Below are positions 45,560 through 57,455 of a stretch of 64,000 bases of DNA, piece by piece. The stretch is from Paguma larvata (taxonomy: Eukaryota; Chordata; Mammalia; Carnivora; Viverridae): positions 50,509,030 to 50,573,029 of the forward strand of contig CM057841.1 of NCBI GenBank assembly GCA_030068075.1, written 5' to 3'. Each line of letters opens with the position of its first letter. Position 1 is the stretch's first letter. The position numbers and the translations under genes were made by a program. The notes beneath the pieces are model-generated. The model saw only the letters and a list, made by a program, of their open reading frames with translations. It searched no databases and had not been told where the DNA came from.

Positions 45560-46190
45560 TCTTGATTCCTCAGAGTCAGCAGCTGTGGCTGCAGAAGAGG
45601 ACAGCACGGCTTGACACTCTGCCTCCCCCCAGCTTTGGGCTTGTTACTCACACACCATGCATCCCTAGCCGCCTTTCTACTCCTCAGTCCTAGCACTGAC
45701 CCGTGGAATACATTTGAAAACATAATACTTTCCTTTTCTAGCTCACCAGGCCATGGGCTTTGTAAATGCAGGAACAGGTTTCTTACATGATTGTGATGGA
45801 CCCTGAGACGTGCTGGCCAGATCACCTGCAGGGGAGGGCTGTCTCACTGCCCCAGCTGCTGGCGGTGCTGTCGGCCTCAGCTGCAGAGTGGCCTTACCCA
45901 AGGTACTGCTCCTTCCTGGGCGGCCCATAACCATGCAGGAGTTTAAAGGGCCTGCCCTCCAGGCCCGACTTGGGACAATTCCGAATGGTCCTTTGAGTCC
46001 TACAGCCCCACAAGGGCTCAGGCAAGAGTGGTGGTGGGCCTGGACTGCAGCTCAAACTCCTAATTTCCCTTCCCTTCACCAAGTATTGGCTCCAAGGTCT
46101 CTCTCCTTACTAAACATCCTGCTTACTATAAACTCTGTCGGGGTCTGCTTCCCAAAGAACTCAACCTTAGACAACTCCTGTATTTTCTCA
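45560..46190 (+). mobile_element. LTR-like old repeat
   Basis: GC-rich for this window. The order 'cctgcaggggagggctgtctc', 'gtggccttacccaaggtac', 'gcaggagtttaaagggcctgccctcc', 'gggacaattccgaatggtcc', 'gggctcaggcaagagtgg' and the end 'ctataaactctgtcggggtctgcttccc' and 'aactcaaccttagacaac' are the layout of a mammalian LTR. The 138-codon frame at 45810-46226 lies in it and is not a gene. Confidence 0.5.
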
Positions 46191-46880
46191 TTCTTTAACT
46201 GCCCTGGTCTATGTTTCTTAAACTGAGGGAAAATTTTTATAGAAATATTTCATGGCAAAATGACAGAACAACATAAACTCATCTAGGGGCTGACCCCACA
46301 CAGCATATTTTTTCAATACAAATTGAAACACTTGGGTGAGAGATCAGTTCACTAGGGAAGAATTAAGTGATCCTTACCCTTAAATGTATTCTCTGGGATC
46401 TCATGTGGAGAGCATTATTACATGTGAGGGCAGCTCTAATTACAAGAAATAATTGCAGGTGAATACAAGGCAGTTCCCCCTCCTCAGATGATAAATTATA
46501 CTCAGAGACAAGGACACCCCATGTGAACCGTTCATGCTTTCATCTCCATGACACTGCAAGGAAATGTCAAGTCCAAAAAATTAAACCCAAGGAAAAGCAC
46601 ATCTGACAAAAACCTGCTCACAGGAGGTAGTTACTCCATCTGCAAGGAGTTGAAATGTAATACTCATAGATTCACTTATTTGTGAATAGTAAGTAAAAAT
46701 CTCCAAGATCAGAGAGTAAGTCGTAGGAAGAGAAAAGAGGGAAAGTGTCTTTCCTAAATGTTATGTAACTCGACATAACTTGCTAATAACTACATATTCC
46801 AGATCTAAGCCTTACTTGGTAAAGTCCATTTTCTAGAAATCCTTGTGACTGATGAATACTCTTAGTTACTTTTAATTCCG
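46191..46880. other. Unassigned sequence
   Basis: Nothing recognised. Confidence 0.5.
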
Positions 46881-46884
46881 TTCG

Positions 46885-47058
46885 TCTTTAAGACACTTTA
46901 GAATCACCTGGAGAGCTTTAAAAATACCGATGCCAGCATCCCCTCTCAAAGACTGAGACTTAACTGAGCTGGACAGCGGCCTGAGAATCGGGATTTTTCC
47001 AAGCGGTCTGGGCCATCCTAAAGTACAACCAAGGTTTGAGAACCATCGCTCTGTGCGT
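46885..47058. mobile_element. MER5-type hAT-Charlie non-autonomous DNA transposon
   Basis: 'tttagaatcacctggagagctttaaaaataccgatgccagc' and the inverse half 'tgagaatcgggatttttccaag' with 'aaggtttgagaaccatcg' follow the near-palindromic MER5 consensus, including the TTGAGAACCA-type 3' end. Confidence 0.85.
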
Positions 47059-49355
47059 ACTAAAGACGCTGCTGCCAGCCCTCTCCTGTAAACCTCACTG
47101 GTTCAGATGATGTTCGCTGCCACGCTCTTCATCACTCGGTCGTTCCTTTGCGATTATTTCTAAAATGCTGTTACAAGTGGCTTCTAACTCCTCTCAGCTG
47201 CCGAGCAGTGCCTGATTTTTGCCGTCTCTGGTTCCCGTGACGTCACCCTACGCCAGTGTCCTATAGTCCTGGAGAGAGCCCTGCTGCATGTGCTCCCTCC
47301 CAGGAAAGTCATATTCTGCCAAGTGCCATTGTCCCCAAGGCCCCCATTGGCCCCCATTACTGTCCAAAACCTCTCATGAATCGTCAGCATAGTCTCCAAG
47401 TCCTGGTACATAATATCCCACGCAGATCTTGTGTGAAAAGTCTTTTGAGTCCATGAGATGAACTGGTATTTAAATATTCAGAACAAATCCCATGACATTC
47501 CCAAATCCCTCCTCATCCTCCAAACCTGTTTGAAAGCACAGCCTGTATTTCACTATAAATTTCCTCTCCGTTTTGACGAATCCCCAGTTAACTCCCGTCT
47601 TCTCAACTTCTCATTTCTTTTTATTCTTCCCACCTATTTTACGGGCACACATATCCCTTGTTTTCTAATCTCAGGAGCAATTCTGCTTCTCTAAGTTTAT
47701 CCTATAGAAATGCACATGCTTCTGCATAATGTTATATATTCGAGAATGCTCACGTATAACATTGACACTAGCACATAATTAGCAAATACCTACGTGTCTT
47801 TCAATAAAGCAGTGGTCAGTAACTCCATGGTCTCCCCATCCTATGCAATATTAATGATACTAAAACGAAGGAGGTGTATCTGTTTGCACCTATATGGAAA
47901 ATCTCAGATAGACATTTTTAACTAAGAAGACAGCGAGTTGCAGAATAATATGCAGAATAAATCTCTGATATTTTTAAATAAAAAGGAAGTTGTAGAATAT
48001 AAAAAATATTTAAAAAGTAGTCTAGAAACTAATGTAACCTTGTATGTCGACTATACTTTACTAACAGCATTTTTAAATTAGCTGTCTATATAGAAATAAA
48101 ACACATGCATAAACACACACACATACGAATACATAGATATGGACACATAGAAAAAGAGATACAAAAGAACCCTCTAAGCTACTAAAAGTGATTAGACATA
48201 GGGAGGACTTTAGAATTGAGAGTGGGGTGGAATGAATGAAAATTTACACTTTTAATCATTTCTCTAATTCCCATATTCTTTACATATATTTACAGACTGG
48301 GGAATTGTTTTAAAATTAAATGAGAAAATTATCCACTGGATTATAGAAATTAGGTCACTGGTAAATTTGGCAAGATCTTCAATGGTGGGAATGGGGGTCA
48401 GAAGACAACGGGTGTTGAGGAGATCACCTCCAAACCCTTTTGCTGCATTTTAATTATTTTTATTGTAATATATAATGTTATTATAATAAATCTACTGTCA
48501 CACAACCAAAGGTAGATCCAAGTTTTAAGGAACATGAAGCTTATATAATGTGGGGATCTCTCTTTAAGAAAAATAACAGAATATTATTAATATAAGATTA
48601 CATCAGAAAAAATCACAAATATCAAAAAATATGATAAAATATTCACAAAACTATAAAATTCTATTATTTGTCTGACCCACCTTCGATAGTAATTTTCCAG
48701 ATACTAGCATCTGCCTCTGGATATTCCAGGCCTTTCTTCTCCCAATACTTACAATGCCCAGAGCCAGAGGATGTACCTGACCAGAGATTTTCTGGTCCTG
48801 TGCTTTCATGTCCTACACAACATGGGTCAGCACAGTGGGTGATAAGAATACTCCTGGAAGACATTCCTATACTGGTATGACTAGAAATAATTTATCTCTA
48901 CATGGAAGTGACTGCAAATGTACAATATATAATATTAACCCTCAACTAAATATATCTCTGAATCAATTTCTCTTCAGTCGGATTCCCAAAATCCCTGTGA
49001 CCTTTCCAACACTCTCTGGCAGGAAAAGAAGTGTGACCGTGAGTGAGATCAGCCTTTGGGTGTCTGTGATCAAGAATAATTTTGAGAAGATTATCATGAG
49101 CGGGAGACTGTCAGAAATATATGTGAAAGACTGAACTGAAGAAATATGGTAACAGGACATTTTGCCCAGTGCACCCTTCCAAGCTGAGTGTGAAAACAAC
49201 CCATATATACTGGTTGCATCACAAATCTCTGCTAGTAGTTTAATGGCTGGGATATTTCAAGATACCACAATTCCAACCATCTCCCTTGTATTAAGATCTG
49301 TTGGTATTACTCTCTGCATAAAAATCTGTGAAAGGTATTAATTGCTCTAGAATCA
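47059..49355. other. Unassigned sequence with a CRE palindrome
   Basis: 47080-47450 is of mixed composition with a perfect CRE palindrome TGACGTCA at 47238-47245. 47.7-48.6 kb is AT-rich and without structure that I recognise. No gene seen. Confidence 0.4.
47238..47245. promoter_or_regulatory. CRE palindrome TGACGTCA
   Basis: An exact match to the full CREB/ATF consensus, in a locally CpG-containing context. An 8-bp word alone does not establish function. Confidence 0.3.
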
Positions 49356-49359
49356 AATC

Positions 49360-49835
49360 TTGACTCTAAAACTTGACACTCAAGTCTTTTGTAATTGCTT
49401 ACTCCAAATTTCACACTCACATTTACCCCCAGGGTGTCCCCACCGCAGCCACACCCACCTACCTGAGAGATTATTCTCCAGACAAGATACCCTTCCATAT
49501 CCCACTGACTTTCTAGAAAATTTGTCCTTTCCTCTTCCTTCCTTTGGTAAAAACCTTACTTATCCTCTAAGACTCAACTCGAGTAAAATTCTGCCTTCTA
49601 GGTACAGCACAGCACATTCTATCTCATTGGAATTCATTGCTTCCTCTTCAGTCTCCCAAGACATTTTGCATAGGATTCTATTATTACACATAGCATAACA
49701 CATAACACAGTCAGGCTTGGAGTTGTAATTGTGCCCATGTGGACTATATAGCACCCAAGTGTATCTTATTGATCTCTGATCCGCATGCAAGGAGCAAGCG
49801 ATCAATAAATCTTCGTAGACTTGAATTAGGCTGGA
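49360..49835 (+). repeat. L2 LINE 3'-end, diverged
   Basis: Runs of 'cctctaagactcaactcgagtaaaattctgcc', 'ctccc..catttt', 'attctattattacacatag' and the final 'gatcaataaatc' follow the L2 3'-end order ('cagctcaaatgtcacctcctc...caccactgtatccccagc...tcaataaatattt'). Confidence 0.5.
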
Positions 49836-52119
49836 TAATTGCAAAATTATGTCACTGAAAGTCGGTCTTGTTAGAAAGCCTGAGAAATGCCAAGGGTGGC
49901 CTTTACTGAAGGTTGTATAAGAGAATTACTAAGCAGCTATTGTACCCTAGTGTTAAAAGATATTTCTTTAGGAAAAAATATAGTCAAAATCATGACTGTC
50001 ATACAAATATTAAGTGAACACTTGAGATTTTAACTCATTAATTAATGAGGGAACCGGTAAAAAGTTAAAATTTGTCCAAAGAATTCTGAGAAGACATACA
50101 TGTATGGGCAATCAGGAATACCGAAATGAATTCACAAAGAGATATAAAACCAGTAAATAGCCATAAGGCAACAGTCAATTGTATGGCACCAGACACAATT
50201 TATTTACATTCTTACAGACAATAATCATTTGCGTTACTATCAGTTTTCTACAATTTACAGAGTTGTAAAGTAGCTCAAAGCCAGTGAAAGACACAGATAA
50301 CCTCCAAGAGTATACCATAAAGGACATCCATTTGTCATTTTTGCTCACTTCAAAGCCTGTCACATTTCCTAACAACCTCCCTCCCATGATCATAATAATT
50401 TAAAAGATGATTCTTGATCACAGAAAAGGCAGGTCTCATTAGGATTGGCCTAGCAGCTCCTTACATTTTAATTGCCTCTTTTCTTTGTCCATTACCACCA
50501 TTAAAATGCCAACTTCCCAAGGAAAAAGACCAGACCACTCTTTGTTTTAAATATTAATTCTTACTCCAATAAATTAATATTTTCTTTGTTTTTATGATAA
50601 TATTTTGGTCAAGTAAAGCCATTATAATGTGTTTTTTCCCCTCAGGTAGAATATTTGTGAACTGTGGAAGCTAACAATATTTCTTTCCCAAGTATGTCTT
50701 TATCTTGAAAAATGAGGTCTTCAGTAGTAGCGAGTAATGGCCTAGTTTGCTGTATTGTTTAATATCAATGCGCTCAACCACTAAAGAGCATATAACAGTT
50801 CTGATATGCTTGTTGAAAGAAATATCACACAAGTAAATCCAGCCTTACTATTTGGCCTCAAAGAATTCCAACTACAGTTTATGAACTCTGTTACCAGCTT
50901 TCTGATTCTATTTATAAATAGACCAATATAGAGACCCAATTAAAAGATGCTCACTGTTTCTATAAAAGATTCAACATATAAATGGATTCTATACTTGAAA
51001 AAAACATTGCTATGTGTAATTACAATAGAAAACTTTGAAAATCTTTTAAATGCCCAACCAAAGAGATATAGTTTTGGAAAAGGTGATTCATTATTAACAT
51101 GTATTGTCATGCAGTTATTTTAAAATGATCATTTTGAAAACTATGCTTCTAAAAGAAAAAATATATGATCCATTAAAATGAAACAGAAGATAAAAGATTT
51201 ACACCTACTGAAAAATATATAATCATTGGAAAAAAGCTCAAACAGTAATGATGCATATTGAAAGGAATTGAATTATAGGACACATTTTCTATTTTTGACA
51301 CTTCCTTTGTGTTGTTACATCAATGTGTTAGACATTTTTAAAAAAGAATGGAAGAAAGAAATGGTGTTTTATGAAATCTCTTCAGTAGCCTGTGATTTGG
51401 GTCCTTGTAATAGAGTAAAGTAAAGGGTTTCATTATGCTTTGTTTTGCTAACAGACATCTGATGTCCTTCTCCTGGTGTGATTTTCATTATAGCTATTTT
51501 CAAAGTGCTTGAATTGGGATTAGTTACTTAGTAAGAGGCTTCTTGTTCTTTTAGTCACTAACACAATTTTTGTACGGCCTGAAATGCAGAATTCATCACT
51601 TTTGTTGAGTCCTTTAAGGGCTAGGACACCATGACCTTGAAAACTCCACGGGAGGAAGACAGACTACAATGATATCACCATTCAAACAAGAGGCTGTTGG
51701 ATTTATCATCGGCCCTCCGACCCTTTCAGAGGGCATAGGACCTAAACAGACTGGCATGATCGGCCACGCTTGGTTTTAGGAGTGATATACTAGACTGAAG
51801 TCTTGCTTGCTGGACTTCTTCATGAAAGTTGGCAGGTGCAGGAAACGACCTCTGGGGCAGTATCATGTCCTTATTAAAATCAGCTTATGGAAAATATGCC
51901 ACTGGTCAAAAGATGCTTTGTGACAAAAGCAGATTTATATTCTTTGAAACATATAAACACCCATTTCAGGCATCCATAACACACTCTGGGAGAACCAAGT
52001 AGCTATGATGTAATAAATAATAGTTCACATTTATACATTCCCCTAGTGGTTTATAAATGCATATGTTCATTCCCTCACCTCCTCTCATGTTCCAGATTTA
52101 AAAAAAAAAAATTAAACCA
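49836..52119. other. Unassigned AT-rich sequence
   Basis: No gene or named repeat recognised over about 2.3 kb. 51590-51740 is of mixed composition and may be unique sequence. Confidence 0.45.
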
Positions 52120-52355
52120 GGGGCAACTGGGTGGCTCAGTCACATCCAATTCTTGATTCTGGCTCAGGTCATGATTTCATGGTCATGAGATCAAGCCCCA
52201 ACTCTGGCTCCATGCTGAGTGTGGAGCTTGCTTTAGATTCTCACTCTCCCTCTCTCTCTGCCCCTCTCCCTCCCCTCCTTGTGCATGCACTCATACACCT
52301 GTTCATGTGCTTGCTCTCTCGCTCTCTCTCAAAATAAATAAATATTAAAAAAAAA
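52120..52355 (+). mobile_element. CAN-SINE, long CT-rich variant
   Basis: Head 'ggggcaactgggtggctcagtcac', 'cttgattctggctcaggtcatgatttcatggtcatgagatcaagcccc', 'ctccatgctgagtgtggagcttgcttt', a long CT/TG-rich stretch with CTCTCTCGCTCTCTCTC and AAATAAATAAATATT tail. The middle differs from the young subfamily. Confidence 0.92.
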
Positions 52356-53249
52356 AAGTTAAAACAAACTTCCTGTCAGAAGGGAGTAGCTTACATACTG
52401 GGATGCTTTTGAATATGTCATCTTGACTTCTCTATCTGCAATAAACACTATATGAGTATTATCATATAATAATAAAATATCATATCATATCAATATGCAT
52501 AAAATATCATATTAATTGGATCTGGATACCCATGATGGGGAGGGGCTGTATTCACTCCTTAGAAGCAAATGGATGCTCTCAACCAAACTTTGGTTCAGAT
52601 ACTGAGACTGATGATGCCACACGCTCACCAACATGGTATGGACAGAGTTATTGCTCAGAAAATGAAGCTCTCTGCGGAGAGCTGGGTCAGCTCCCATACA
52701 CGATTAAGAGTACCTTGAGAGCACAGAGAATAAAGAATGGCTTGGGGTCTGGGGTTGGTTTTGGGATGGTGTGAGGGTTCCCACGTGTGGGCCAGGGCTT
52801 ACATTGTGTGAACTTCATGCTGAGGAGATAGAACCTGGGCTCTCTTACCACCCTTCCCACATGTGGGGCAAAAGGAAGAAAAGTGATGGGATTAAAAGCT
52901 GTCAGTAGTCAAACAGCAAAAATGGAGTCAAGACTGTTTATTATAGGAAGATAAAGAAGTAGGAATTCAAAACAAGTATATATTCCCTTACTAAAATTCT
53001 TGCCCCCCAAACTGTTCCCTCCAAAGACTCTCACCCCCTCCAAATTATAAACTGGAATTTGCAATCTAGTCTGAAAACAATAAGCAAGTCAAAAATTAAA
53101 ACTATAGAGAAAGCATAAGAGTCAATATATGCATAGTTGTGGAGTGGGAGGAGATGAGAGGAAAGTCGGAGTAGGACTGGAGAAAGCAAGGCTGGAAGCA
53201 TTTCATGAAGGAGAAGTGGAAGGTACTAAGAAAGATAAGGCATTTCTGA
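52356..53249. other. Unassigned sequence
   Basis: 52440-52515 is AT-rich with several ATCATAT words. The rest shows no recognised feature. Confidence 0.45.
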
Positions 53250-53960
53250 CAAAGGAAATAGGATGTGTGAGGGCATGAAGAAAGACACCATGACCCACTA
53301 GAAGATTTTCAAGAGATCGGGCATGGCTATAGTGTAAAACAGTACTATGAAATGAGGCTGGATGTTTCCATCCAGAGTAGCTCAGGAATAACCTTGAGAA
53401 TAATATTCTAGAAAGAAAAATGTGTCATTAAAGGATTTTAAATTTAAAAAGCAATAAGACCACATATGCATTTTAGAGAAACCACCTGGCAGCCTACTGA
53501 GAGAGGAATGCAACAGAGACCAGAATGGAAGCAAGGATATTTATGTGAAGATTTTGCTCTGATGCAAAAATGAGCTGAGAAAATGAGCAAGAGGAGTCCA
53601 TGGTGGGTAAGTGAGAGAGGGGCATGCATGAGACGTTTCAAAGACTTAGCAGCCTCAGGACTTGGTGGGTGACTGCATGGAGGGCTACAAAAGGGCGCCA
53701 GATACAGAGTGAAGTGCAGAGACAATCAGGGTGACTCTCAGCCTTCCAACTTGGATGCATTGACAGAAAAAAATGTTTTTAAGAAGTACAGTATGATATG
53801 TCTGTGTGACTTCCAGGTGAAATCCAAAAAGCAGGAAAGATAATGAGAGTGGAGATGGTGACACCAAACCTAGGAAAACACAGGATGAGGCCCCTTCCCC
53901 TTCTAAAAGTACAAAAGATAGAAGAAACATCTCGTGACACCTCACAAAGTAGAAACCTTG
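53250..53960 (+). repeat. Possible old interspersed repeat, family not named
   Basis: Text similar in style to 36.08-36.99 kb ('gagggcatgaagaaagac', 'ttttagagaaaccacctggcagcc', 'gggtgactctcagccttccaacttgg'). The resemblance is weaker here. Confidence 0.3.
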
Positions 53961-54913
53961 CTCCTCAGGATAGCGCTACCCTCAAGAGCCTTTGCATGAG
54001 GGGGGGCAAGAGTTGAGAGCCAAGTACATGCAATTATATTTCATAAAAGTTTATTTTAGGAACCAGCTTATATTTCTGCCTTTCCTGAAAATTTTTTTTC
54101 AATACTTTTATGAAGTAAAAGGTCATCCCTGGTAACATATAGAAAATCATATCAGGAAAAGTCAGAAAATAAAAGTCTGACCCATGCATAATTATTACTT
54201 GTTGTTAAGTTGAAAAAGCAGCACAAATGCAAAGTTGTAAGTGCAAAGTCTCAAAGGGCACATGAGGACAGGTAGGTCCCTTCCAATCCAGAAGCCCAAG
54301 TCTCCTCTCAAGAGGCAACAACTGCCAGCTTCCTGTACATTTTCCCAGAAATCTGAACAATTTCACTGTGAACGCAGCAACCGACTTTCTACCTAATCCT
54401 TCAAAAGGATTTACTATCAAGAAGTCTATTTTCCAGTTTCAAGACCCACAGAGCCAGAACTGCCCCATAAGTAAATTAAGCAGCTGAGGAATAGATCAAA
54501 GTAACCAATGACTCTTAGACCCAGTTGAGTCAGTTTTTATAGGTTGAACGATTTATTATCTGCTTTTTTCTCCTGCAAAGTTTCAGTGTCTTTCCTCAGG
54601 ACTGTGACTCCATGTGACCACCAGTCTCCCCACAGAGTTCTGAAAGTGGTCTCCCCTTGGAACCAACCAGCAACAGCACTACGTAACTGGGAATAATCTG
54701 GCAAGAGGGACGCTTAAGTAGAATGTCTCCTTAAATTGGGGTTAAGAAGAGTTGGAGGAGAGGAAACGCTTTGGGAGATACTTTTAGTTTCTTCTATTTC
54801 AGAAAGACAAGAGTCAAGGGAGTAAACCATGATCACAAAATACTTCAATCCTGAAATGTCTTATTAAGTTGTTATCCTATGATCTTTTTAGATACGAGAT
54901 GCCTGGATAAAGC
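53961..54913. other. Unassigned sequence
   Basis: Nothing recognised. A 71-codon frame on - at 54205-54420 has no domain. Confidence 0.45.
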
Positions 54914-54925
54914 AAAAAATATTTA

Positions 54926-55111
54926 GGGGCGCCTGGGTGGCTCAGTTGGTTAAGCGGCCAACTTCAGCTCAGGTCATGATCTCATGGTCTGTGAGTTCGA
55001 GCCCCGCGTCGGGCTCTGGAGCCTGCTTCAGATTCTGTGTCTCCCTCTCTCTCTCTGCCTTTCCCCTGCTCATACTCTGTATCTATGTCTCTCAAAAATA
55101 AATAAACATTA
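54926..55111 (+). mobile_element. CAN-SINE (felid type), well preserved, small internal deletion
   Basis: GGGGCGCCTGGGTGGCTCAG head, 'gttaagcggccaacttcag', B box 'gagttcgagccccgcg', 'tcgggctctg' joined directly to 'gagcctgcttcagattctg', so about 20 bp of the usual 'tgctgacagctcagagcctg' are missing. CT-rich stretch and AAAAATAAATAAACATT tail. AAAAAATATTTA flanks it at 54914-54925 and 55112-55123, an exact 12-bp duplication. Confidence 0.97.
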
Positions 55112-55113
55112 AA

Positions 55114-55760
55114 AAAATATTTAAATAACGTTTTTCTGATTATTAAAGGCATTGAGACATAATACAGAAAATGTGAAAACTCCAGGAAAACAGAGTGAAT
55201 ATTAAAAGAATCATCATGTCACCATCCAAAGATAACTATCGGTATGCTCTGTCTAGCTACATTCCATCTATACACATTACAGTTGTGCTTACAATTTTTT
55301 GGGAGTTTTTCCCCCAATATACTAAATTTCTTTCTGACTCAAGTCAAAAGAGGTAATTCACTTAAATGGGCTCTTTGTGTCGTTGTCCCCAAGCAGGGTG
55401 CCAGCTGTTCAGCAGGTGCAGGGAATGAGCAGAGTTCCGCTGTAGCAGGTGTCTACTACTCCCTTCCTGGTAGCTGCTCTCTCCTCCGGCGCTGCCGTGA
55501 GCAACAGAAACCACTCTAAAATCCCGCCGCGGAAGGTAGAGATGAAACCAAAATGCTCTGCACCTGTGAGAAAGGTTTACTGTTTCCTTTAGGAATCTCT
55601 TTAAATAGTGGTTAAAATAGATTTGCTTGGGAATACTGTTGGTTTGGCTTTAGCGCTGGGAGAAAGCTCGAAGGTAACTAGGGAAGGTTATCAGTGCCTA
55701 TTTGTTTAATATCAGGCTAACTCCAAGTTCTCCAGCATCCAGATTGTTCTCCCATAGTTT
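55114..55760. other. Unassigned sequence, locally CpG-containing
   Basis: 55370-55550 is GC-richer with several CpG and gives a 91-codon frame (55244-55519, +). It has no domain and no convincing exon borders, so I do not call a gene. Confidence 0.4.
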
Positions 55761-55782
55761 AAAAAAAAAAAAAAAAAAAAAA
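55761..55782. repeat. A22 homopolymer
   Basis: Twenty-two A in a row. No AATAAA within 40 bases upstream and no recognisable element attached, so its origin as a retrocopy tail is unproven. Confidence 0.95.
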
Positions 55783-55906
55783 GGCTATAGGGAGTGGGAA
55801 GAACACTTGGAGACTGATGTCATAAATCTTCCAAGCATAATTTTTAATTCTACATATTTACACAGAATATATATCTACATACTCTATATTTTTGAAATAC
55901 AGTTGC
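55783..55906. other. Unassigned AT-rich sequence
   Basis: AT-rich spacer between the A-run and the next SINE. Confidence 0.5.
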
Positions 55907-55907
55907 T

Positions 55908-56112
55908 GGGGTGGCTGGGTGGCTCAGACGGTTGAGCGTCGAACTTCAGCTCAATTCATGATGTCCTGTTCCATGGATTCGAGCCCTGCATTGGGCTCTG
56001 TGCTGACAGCTCAGAGCCTGGAGCCTGCTGTGGATTCTGTATCTCCCTCTCTCTCCTGTCTCTCTGTCTCTCAGAAAATAAATAAATAAATAAACATAAA
56101 AAGTAAAAAAAA
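55908..56112 (+). mobile_element. CAN-SINE (felid type)
   Basis: Head 'ggggtggctgggtggctcag', 'ggttgagcgtcgaacttcagc', B box 'ggattcgagccctg', 'cattgggctctgtgctgacagctcagagcctggagcctgctg', CT-rich stretch, AAAATAAATAAATAAATAAAC tail. Flanks AAATACAGTTGCTG and AAATTCAGTTTCTG (about 56117-56130) are an imperfect duplication. Confidence 0.95.
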
Positions 56113-56130
56113 ATAAAATTCAGTTTCTGA

Positions 56131-57240
56131 TGGAAGTAGGTATTTATTGCTGCTTTAAAAGATAGCAAATACTATTCCAATATACTCTAATGCAATTAAT
56201 GACTCAGTACGAATTAACGTAGGAAATCAAGTTACATGGTTAGCCTAGAACATGCCATCAAATGTTCTAACCACATTATATCCTTATACATAAATAAATT
56301 CAGTAGATTTAACTGTTTTTACACCAGTAAACACTGTTGTATTGCTGCCTTTTTACAAAGTGAAATTGATATTACTGAACACCAAGCAAAAACACGCGTA
56401 AGAGCTAATAGGAATAGCAAGTGTGAAGGAGGAATTCTGCTAAACACAGTTGCAGTATAGCAAAATGAGTAACAACATATTTTCCACCTAAAAATAAGCA
56501 TTGCATATAGTCTCAAAATGGAAACCATCTTTGGAATTATGCACTCTCATCTATTACACTATCGTAAATATCCTAAGATGTCGGGAAAGTTGATTTTACC
56601 ACCATTCTTCATAATTTAGGCTAATGCTGAGAAATCTTTATTGACAATAAACTTTCCTGCAAATAAAAAATTAATTCATCATTTTGGATATATTTGGTTT
56701 TATTTTTGTTCTTGGCTCAAGTCTAAGCATCTAGCATAGTAATCTTCTAGTTTGGGAGGAAAATTAGAAGCCTAACAGAATAACAATGGGGAGTCCACCT
56801 AAGAAAAGGAAGAGCCACTTGAAACCTTAAAAAAAAAAAAAAAACTGTAAGTATAACCCCTGGACTATTACACCTGTTCCCTTAACCAGGTAATTAAAAT
56901 AGGGTGCCAGGTCTTCCTGATCAGATACAACTCTCCAAACATAAATCCTCTGAGCGACAGGCATTTTCACCTCAATTCTTCATATATCTCTCGGTATCTC
57001 CTAGAATGTATATTCTGCATTCCAAGAGACCATCATGGCCCAATAAGGAAGACAAACGACTGAAATTCAATGAATTCACTTTGTTGTCAACTAACTGCAA
57101 CCGAGAGCTGATTCAAATTGAATTTACAATTACCATAATCCAGTTTGGCTCCTGTTAATCCACATCTTCCTTACTTGCATCCCTACTTGCTCCTTCCGAT
57201 TCAGTACATTTAAAAAAAACACATAGACATCTAAAAAAAT
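56131..57240. other. Unassigned sequence
   Basis: No gene recognised. Contains an A-run at about 56828-56844. Open frames of 65-84 codons have no domain. Confidence 0.45.
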
Positions 57241-57250
57241 TTAAACAGTT

Positions 57251-57455
57251 GGGGCACCTGGGTGGCTCATTTGGTTAAGCATCCAAGTCTTGATTTCAGC
57301 TCAGGTCATGATTTCATATTCATGAGACTGAGTCCCGTGTTGGGTTCTGCGATGGGAATGGAGTGAGTCTGTTTAAACTTCTCTCTCTCCCTCACCCTCG
57401 GTCCCTCTCCCGCTTGTGCGTGTGTGCTCTCTCTCAAAAATTAAATTTTTAAAAA
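57251..57455 (+). mobile_element. CAN-SINE
   Basis: Head GGGGCACCTGGGTGGCTCAT, 'gttaagcatccaagtcttgatttcagctcagg', B-box region 'catgagactgagtcccg', 'tgttgggttctgcgatggg', CT-rich stretch and AAAAATTAAATTTTTAAAAAG tail. Middle part diverged. Confidence 0.93.

Noticed and set aside
45810..46226. 138-codon open frame on +
   Set aside because: It lies in a GC-richer LTR-like repeat, where stop codons are rarer. The translated text is low-complexity Pro/Leu/Ala with no domain.
55370..55550. Coding exon or CpG island
   Set aside because: A few CpG and a CAG before 55398 resemble an acceptor site, but there is no matching donor, no domain, and the CpG density is too low for an island.
55680..55782. 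Processed pseudogene ending in the A22 run
   Set aside because: No AATAAA-type signal at the right distance, no recognisable transcript upstream, and no flanking duplication seen.
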